Below are positions 59,127-64,000 of a stretch of 64,000 nucleotides of DNA, one piece after another (position 1 is the stretch's first letter; every line of letters begins with the position of its first letter). The position numbers were made by a program, and so were the translations under genes. Under the pieces are notes generated by a model. It was given only the letters and a program-made list of their open reading frames with translations. It was not told the origin of the DNA and did not search any database. This stretch comes from Microvelia longipes (taxonomy: Eukaryota; Arthropoda; Insecta; Hemiptera; Veliidae): NCBI GenBank assembly GCA_018340805.1, contig JACMZG010000008.1:25158861-25222860 (forward strand). Reading direction: 5' to 3'.

Positions 59127-60040
59127 TCCTTCAAAAAAATTCTAAATAAATGTTTTAACTCCTCCTATGTAAAAAGTCTTATGTTTTAAATAATCATATT
59201 TTATTTAAAACATAGTGAACTGAACGTTTCGCAAAGTGAATCTCTATATAGTGACTAGGTGATGAAATAGTTTGTGTTATACGTTACTACTGATGATGCA
59301 GACTTTTTAGTTTACTATTTTTTAAATAAAATATTTATATTTTTACAAGGACTGCAGTCTTCAAAAATTAATTTAAAATTATTATCCACAGTCTATTAAA
59401 CTATATTCACTTAAAATGTTAGTGACCGCTGTTTTGGATATTTGATAGGAAAAAAATGCGTGTAATTTTTTCTATAACAGTTACTTTTATCCTAGATTAA
59501 TAGTTTATTTTTTTCTTTTTCCGTTCCTTTTATGAGTGATAGGGAAGATACAACAAATTAGTTAATATTAAATAAGTTCGTATTAGTATAGATTTGTAAC
59601 TTATATTCATTAATTATTCAAACTTAATTATTTTATCATTGGTAACTTAATGCTTTTGCGGAAAAAGACGAAACTAAAAGGTATTAAGTTACTTCTATCT
59701 TATGAAGGGATGTTTTTCATTATTTACAAAATGTGTTCAACTCGATGTCAACACAGTGTTTACAAAATTAATTACACGAAAATAAAATTTGACATTTTTC
59801 CAGTCAGTTAAACAAGACCTACAAACAAGACTAACTTCCGGCAAAATTATTCTTGTGAAAATTTAAAATTGTAAAATTTGTACACTTAAAATCGTATCAC
59901 TGCTTAAGGCTGACCAAGAAGTAAAAAAATATGACAATCGAGATCAATAATCAAAGATTACAAAAACTTAAGATGTAGCCAACTATGAAGTTACAGAAAT
60001 TAAACAATAAATAGCAAACGGGTCTAAACTTGTTATATAC
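59127..60040. other. AT-rich spacer, no gene recognised
   Basis: No coding frame or recognised repeat. Confidence 0.5.
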
Positions 60041-60150
60041 ATTTCTTCACTTATACATAGGAAAAGTATTGCGTTTGCACTAAATATTCCCCAACCAAGA
60101 TTTCATTAAAAAAATTCATTTTAAGCGTTTTTAAGACGTACACTGTTTCT
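60041..60150 (+). repeat. Composite 5S-type repeat, decayed head
   Basis: CTTCACTTATACATAGG and AAAAGTATTGCGTTTGCAC match the family head; the remainder is worn. Confidence 0.45.
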
Positions 60151-60997
60151 CTTTTTCGAATTTTCTTTTACTCGTCTTTGAAAAACTAATGAGTTTATCG
60201 GGCTTTAAGTCCAGGAGGAAGACACTCATCCATGTCAGATAACAAAATAATTTCAGGTCTGTAAGCTGGAAGATTTTTTTTAAATGGGTGCTTTTTTTGC
60301 TTTAAACTCTATTTCTTAATTAAGTTTCTTAACCTAAGCAGTAGCGTTAGAACTTTTTATTTTATTTATCCGAATTTTTTAAGAAAATACGCATAATCAT
60401 TCTAAAATTTGCTCTTTACAGCATTATTCGAACTCATTTAACTATTTAATTTGGTTCATTTTGTTTTACTCTTGTAAATGTAAACAAAATATTTACGGTA
60501 CACAAAATTTGTGTTTTTATTAATTTTTTTTTGTATATTTTACTATAAAATGTTATTATTTTGTGTATGAAATAAGTTTTATCACATCCATAGAGGTTTA
60601 AGTGCGGATATACTAGGTTTGTTTAAATTACTTAAAATGAGGGGCTAATTAAACTTTTTTTTCATGTGCACTACTTAACTTACATTTTTGCGATTGATAT
60701 TTGTTTTTTCCTTTCTCTTTAATATTAAAAATATTAATTATAATTAGTAATTTAACTACTTTAACCTAAAAATTTTGAATATAATAAAAGCAATGGAAAT
60801 TTTAAGATATATTTAAGGCAATACACTGTCGTCTTAATAACTCTTAATAAAAACATGTGAATTACCTTTACTATAGTTTTTCTTTTCTTTAACTAATTTA
60901 CTGTAACAATTATTTCACAGAATTTAGTGGAAAATTATTAAATCAGCAAGTACATATTTACTTACTAAAACACGATAAAAAGTAAAACTCACCTAAT
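60151..60997. other. AT-rich spacer, no gene recognised
   Basis: Weak similarity near 60415-60435 (TTTACAGCATTATTCGAAC) to the SINE-like family at 28.4 and 42.05 kb. No gene. Confidence 0.4.
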
Positions 60998-61065
60998 GTT
61001 ACCAGTGTTACCACTGGTAACACTCCGAGGTCAGTACCTTGATGGGTGACAGCTTGATAAATTAA
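60998..61065 (+). repeat. Hairpin plus 5S-like scrap
   Basis: GTTACCAGTG and CACTGGTAAC pair across four bases (60998-61021). CCGAGGTCAGTACC and TTGATGGGTGACAGCTTG follow, matching the 3' half of the 5S internal promoter region. The rest of the composite repeat is absent. Confidence 0.5.
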
Positions 61066-61315
61066 CAAAAGTATAAAACATTATATGGCTGCCCGATGTT
61101 ACTCTCTCGAAAGTTATGCCTATTATATTTCATTTCTTTTTATCATAGAATTAGGTAATCTTTGAAGTGTTAAAATTATTAATTTTTATAATTATTTAAA
61201 AAATAAAAATAAAAGCTATTAAAAAATTCAATAAAAATCACTTAATAGCCGCGTACTATAAACAATTTTTAATGTAAAGGCGCAAACGATTTAACAATAA
61301 AAAATTGTGATGCAC

Positions 61316-61472
61316 TTACTCAAATTCACGAGGAATAAGATAGTATTTGCGTCACCATAAGCTGCAAAGTCTTTATTGATTCAGTTGGCTAAAAGACTTA
61401 AAGACAGCTGGGTGACGCAAATATTCCCTATATTACGAAAAACTTCCTCGTAAATTTAAAATTTGAGTAATC
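61316..61472. repeat. Imperfect inverted repeat, about 157 bp
   Basis: TTACTCAAATT with ACGAGGAA at the left is matched by their inverses at the right, and inside them TATTTGCGTCACC pairs with GGGTGACGCAAATA. It may be a small MITE. Confidence 0.55.
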
Positions 61473-61549
61473 AAATCAAAATTCACTTTACTTACAATTT
61501 ACTGCACAATCCATTTACTTTACAACGGTATCTGATTGACGTGCCCCGA

Positions 61550-61622
61550 ATGGCGTGGCTTAATGGTCTCATAATGGTAGGACTTCGGCTTGGTGCTAAG
61601 GCCTGTGTTCGTTCCCTAGATA
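61550..61622 (+). repeat. tRNA-like segment
   Basis: GTGGCTTAATGGTC (61555-61568) fits an A box and GTGTTCGTTCCC (61605-61616) a B box at plausible spacing. The stems do not form a convincing cloverleaf, and a 72-codon frame over it is incidental. Confidence 0.4.
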
Positions 61623-62094
61623 AAAAAGGGATTATAGGAAAATTATCTCCAGATAAACACGCAATACTCAAGAAACCTTAACTATCAAGGCTTTACTTTG
61701 AATAGAAGTACAAGAAAACAAATATTGCTCAAATATATGCAATAAGAAAAGACTCCTCAAATATATCCAATTATATAAGATTTCTGTGGCATAAAATACC
61801 GATTACACACACGAGCACTATTTAAGATTAAGTTACCTCTTTAGAGTCATCTATATTGGTTTTACTCTGACATACGAGTATATGACAAATGCATACTATA
61901 GAAGTCACTTGTGTTTATTTACCTTTGTCGTTAATTGTGTCAATTATTAAAAGTGATAATATTATGAATGGAGACACCTAATCTAAAACAATACCAGAGA
62001 GTTAAAACTTGGTTCAAATATCAATCTCGTTGTGCTTAATTATGACGTCATTAAATATTACAATCGCTTTTACAAGAGATTACCGTTCGTCATT
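61623..62094. other. AT-rich spacer, no gene recognised
   Basis: No gene or repeat recognised. Confidence 0.5.
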
Positions 62095-62245
62095 AAATAT
62101 CTGAGAACGAGCGAAGTATATTCGAAACGTAATGCTATATAAATTGGGCTATTTTCACATTCTGAGGATGAGCGTAGCGAATCTGATTAAGTGAGAAAAG
62201 GTTATAAAGTGCACTGTATCCGTCTTTTCTTATTTTTATGAAATT
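62095..62245 (+). repeat. Composite 5S-type repeat, tail only
   Basis: A worn first hairpin (GAACGAGCGAAGTATATTC, 62105-62123) and a second (GGATGAGCGTAGCGAATC, 62166-62183), then AAGTGAGAAAAGG and a CTGTATCCGTC end. The 5S part is missing. Confidence 0.6.
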
Positions 62246-64000
62246 TCTCTAAATCATAAGCTTTAAGATCCGCCTATAAACAAGTAACACACATGATTTG
62301 ATTAATCATTTTAATGCATCACACCACACTGAACAAACTGTAACAATACTTTTACATCAACAATGATAAATCAACGAAATAGGATAAAAATAACTTTCTG
62401 CCAGCACGAACAATCATTTTTTATAAGATTGTAATTTTCATTGAACATTTCTTTCTCTAAAGTCATGTTTAAATTAAACTTATATAATAACGAAAGTAAT
62501 GCTTTACAACAATTTGGATTCAAAAGTCAGGGCTTTAGAAAATTGGAATGTAAAACCCAGACGTGAAGACGTAATCATAACAATGATTCAGTTTTATAAT
62601 AAAGAAAATCATATTTTTTTATTAAACATAATAACTCGTTGAAATCTAACAAATTTAATTTAGTAAATATTGAGTTTAAATTAAATTTTCTTTTTTAATT
62701 TCGAACATAGTTTTACAAAAACAATTTCGTTGTATAATATTTTGCATTAAATTAAATTAAATTTAGTTTTAGAAAGAAAAGAAATTGGGATCAGCGTCAT
62801 TTATTTTTTTTTTCATACCCTCATTCCTTCTCTATATACGCTATTTTTATATGAAGTTACTTTCTTACATCACAAATTGCAGTTTTACAAACAAGGTTCA
62901 ATTTAAAAATTTAAATAAAATAAATTAAGAACATTAGCCGGCTAGAAGAATCGCACCTGTTTGTTATTTTATCCAATAACTCTCCGCAGTGACAATTAGA
63001 ACAACATACAAAAACAAAATGCAAACCTTCAAAATTATTGTGGATCAAAAATAGGAAATAAATTTAATAACATTAATATTAATAAAATTAATGTATCATG
63101 AACCCTTTTTTATGTTTTTGACACTTCTATATTAAGTTCCAACTCTTATTCAGCTTAAATAAATCAGAAATTTGAGCGTTAGGTTGATATCGCATAAATC
63201 ATAAAATAATAATAATAATAAAAAACTTGGAATGTATAAAAAGTATTTTTTGAGTCCACACAATACTATTTCTATATATTAACTAGTTGGTGAAAAATGA
63301 AATAATAAAGCGGCTTTAAGGAGTAATACTTTTTAAAGAAATAAGTGCGCTGATGATGTCTGGTGTTTGATTCAATTAAATGGAAACCTGTTAAGGTTGC
63401 TTACAATATTTACATTATTCCTATAAACCATAATAGGAGAGGTAATCCCTGAACTTCCCGATCCTAATATTAACATATTTCACCAAATGTCACCATTTTA
63501 GCAACTGAAGATCTAACAAAATGAAAAAGTAGGTCTAAGTAGATGAACGTGTACAATAATGGGAATCAAACATTTTCTTCATGTTTACAATTTCTACCAA
63601 TAATAAGCGAATTTTTAAAACAAATACGCTAATGAAGTCGTCAGTATGTTTGATTTCTTGGTCGGCAACAAATTCAACTATAATTACATAAAACCTAACC
63701 TAACCTAAAAAACCTAATTACATAAAAAAAAGAAAATTCTTGAATTGTGAAAAGTGTGCATAAACTATTTTGAAGAGGAACTAAATCGAACTACCTTCCT
63801 CTTCCATGCTAATATTTCTACTAAATAATTTTACAATAATCACTGTCATGTTTGTCATTGTGATGTCATTTCCCAACAATGTAGATGAGCAAGAACAAAT
63901 ACTACCTGGACTGTACCCTGAACTAAATTAATTTTAAATAAAAAGCAAAATAATCCTAAAAAATCTAAGTATACGAAGAGAAAGTTCTAATAATTATTTG
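62246..64000. other. AT-rich spacer, no gene recognised
   Basis: A weak composite-repeat head may lie on the minus strand at 63235-63300. A short CCTAA run is at 63694-63708. No gene. Confidence 0.5.

Overview
The window is strongly AT-rich and shows no convincing host protein-coding gene, rRNA gene or intact tRNA gene. It looks like intergenic or intronic DNA from an arthropod, most likely an insect. That rests on a metazoan-type BEL/Pao retrotransposon, an insect-style non-LTR ORF1, many (TA)n/(CA)n tracts, and a short CCTAA run like the insect telomere repeat. The order or species cannot be told from the sequence. Almost everything recognisable is mobile-element or repeat DNA at different stages of decay.

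Layout. 1-10 kb: AT-rich spacer with Penelope-like terminal motifs, an old repeat family ending in (TA)n (about 3.85-4.9 kb), a tRNA-like segment, an inverted-repeat element (6.15-7.09 kb) and a foldback element (8.73-9.36 kb). 10.2-12.8 kb: one copy of a composite repeat split by about 1.9 kb. The insert carries a TACGTA-rich tandem array and a non-LTR ORF1 whose two halves point in opposite directions. 12.9-25 kb: minisatellite, microsatellites, a nearly complete composite repeat on the minus strand (19.1-19.8 kb) and a small TIR element with internal hairpins (22.7-22.95 kb). 25.5-26.65 kb: a 1.15 kb near-perfect palindrome. 26.8-27.8 kb: another composite repeat, split by a tRNA-like SINE. 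28-44.7 kb: mostly spacer with further composite-repeat copies, a long hairpin (38.7 kb), an 848 bp segment between 27 bp direct repeats (41.1-42.0 kb) and a 31/62 bp minisatellite (43.7 kb). 44.7-51.3 kb: a complete, recent BEL/Pao retrotransposon on the minus strand with near-identical LTRs, a 5 bp target duplication, and gag and pol broken by small frame changes. 51.3-64 kb: spacer with more composite repeats, a 44 bp perfect palindrome and small hairpins.

The main discovery candidate is the composite repeat, present in at least a dozen full or partial copies. Its 3' half contains a segment matching the internal-promoter half of 5S rRNA, which suggests a 5S-derived (SINE3-like) element. 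The 5S part is followed by two or three mini-hairpins of the form GGAY-GA-GC-GNA-GC-GA-RTCC, in which paired stem bases change together. A head of about 400 bp lies upstream of the 5S part, which is unusual because 5S-derived SINEs normally start with the 5S unit.

The BEL element encodes capsid (DUF1759-like), zinc knuckles, aspartic protease, reverse transcriptase, RNase H and integrase, a full set of replication functions. The reading frame is interrupted at about four places near homopolymers. The rest of the window would depend on enzymes encoded elsewhere.
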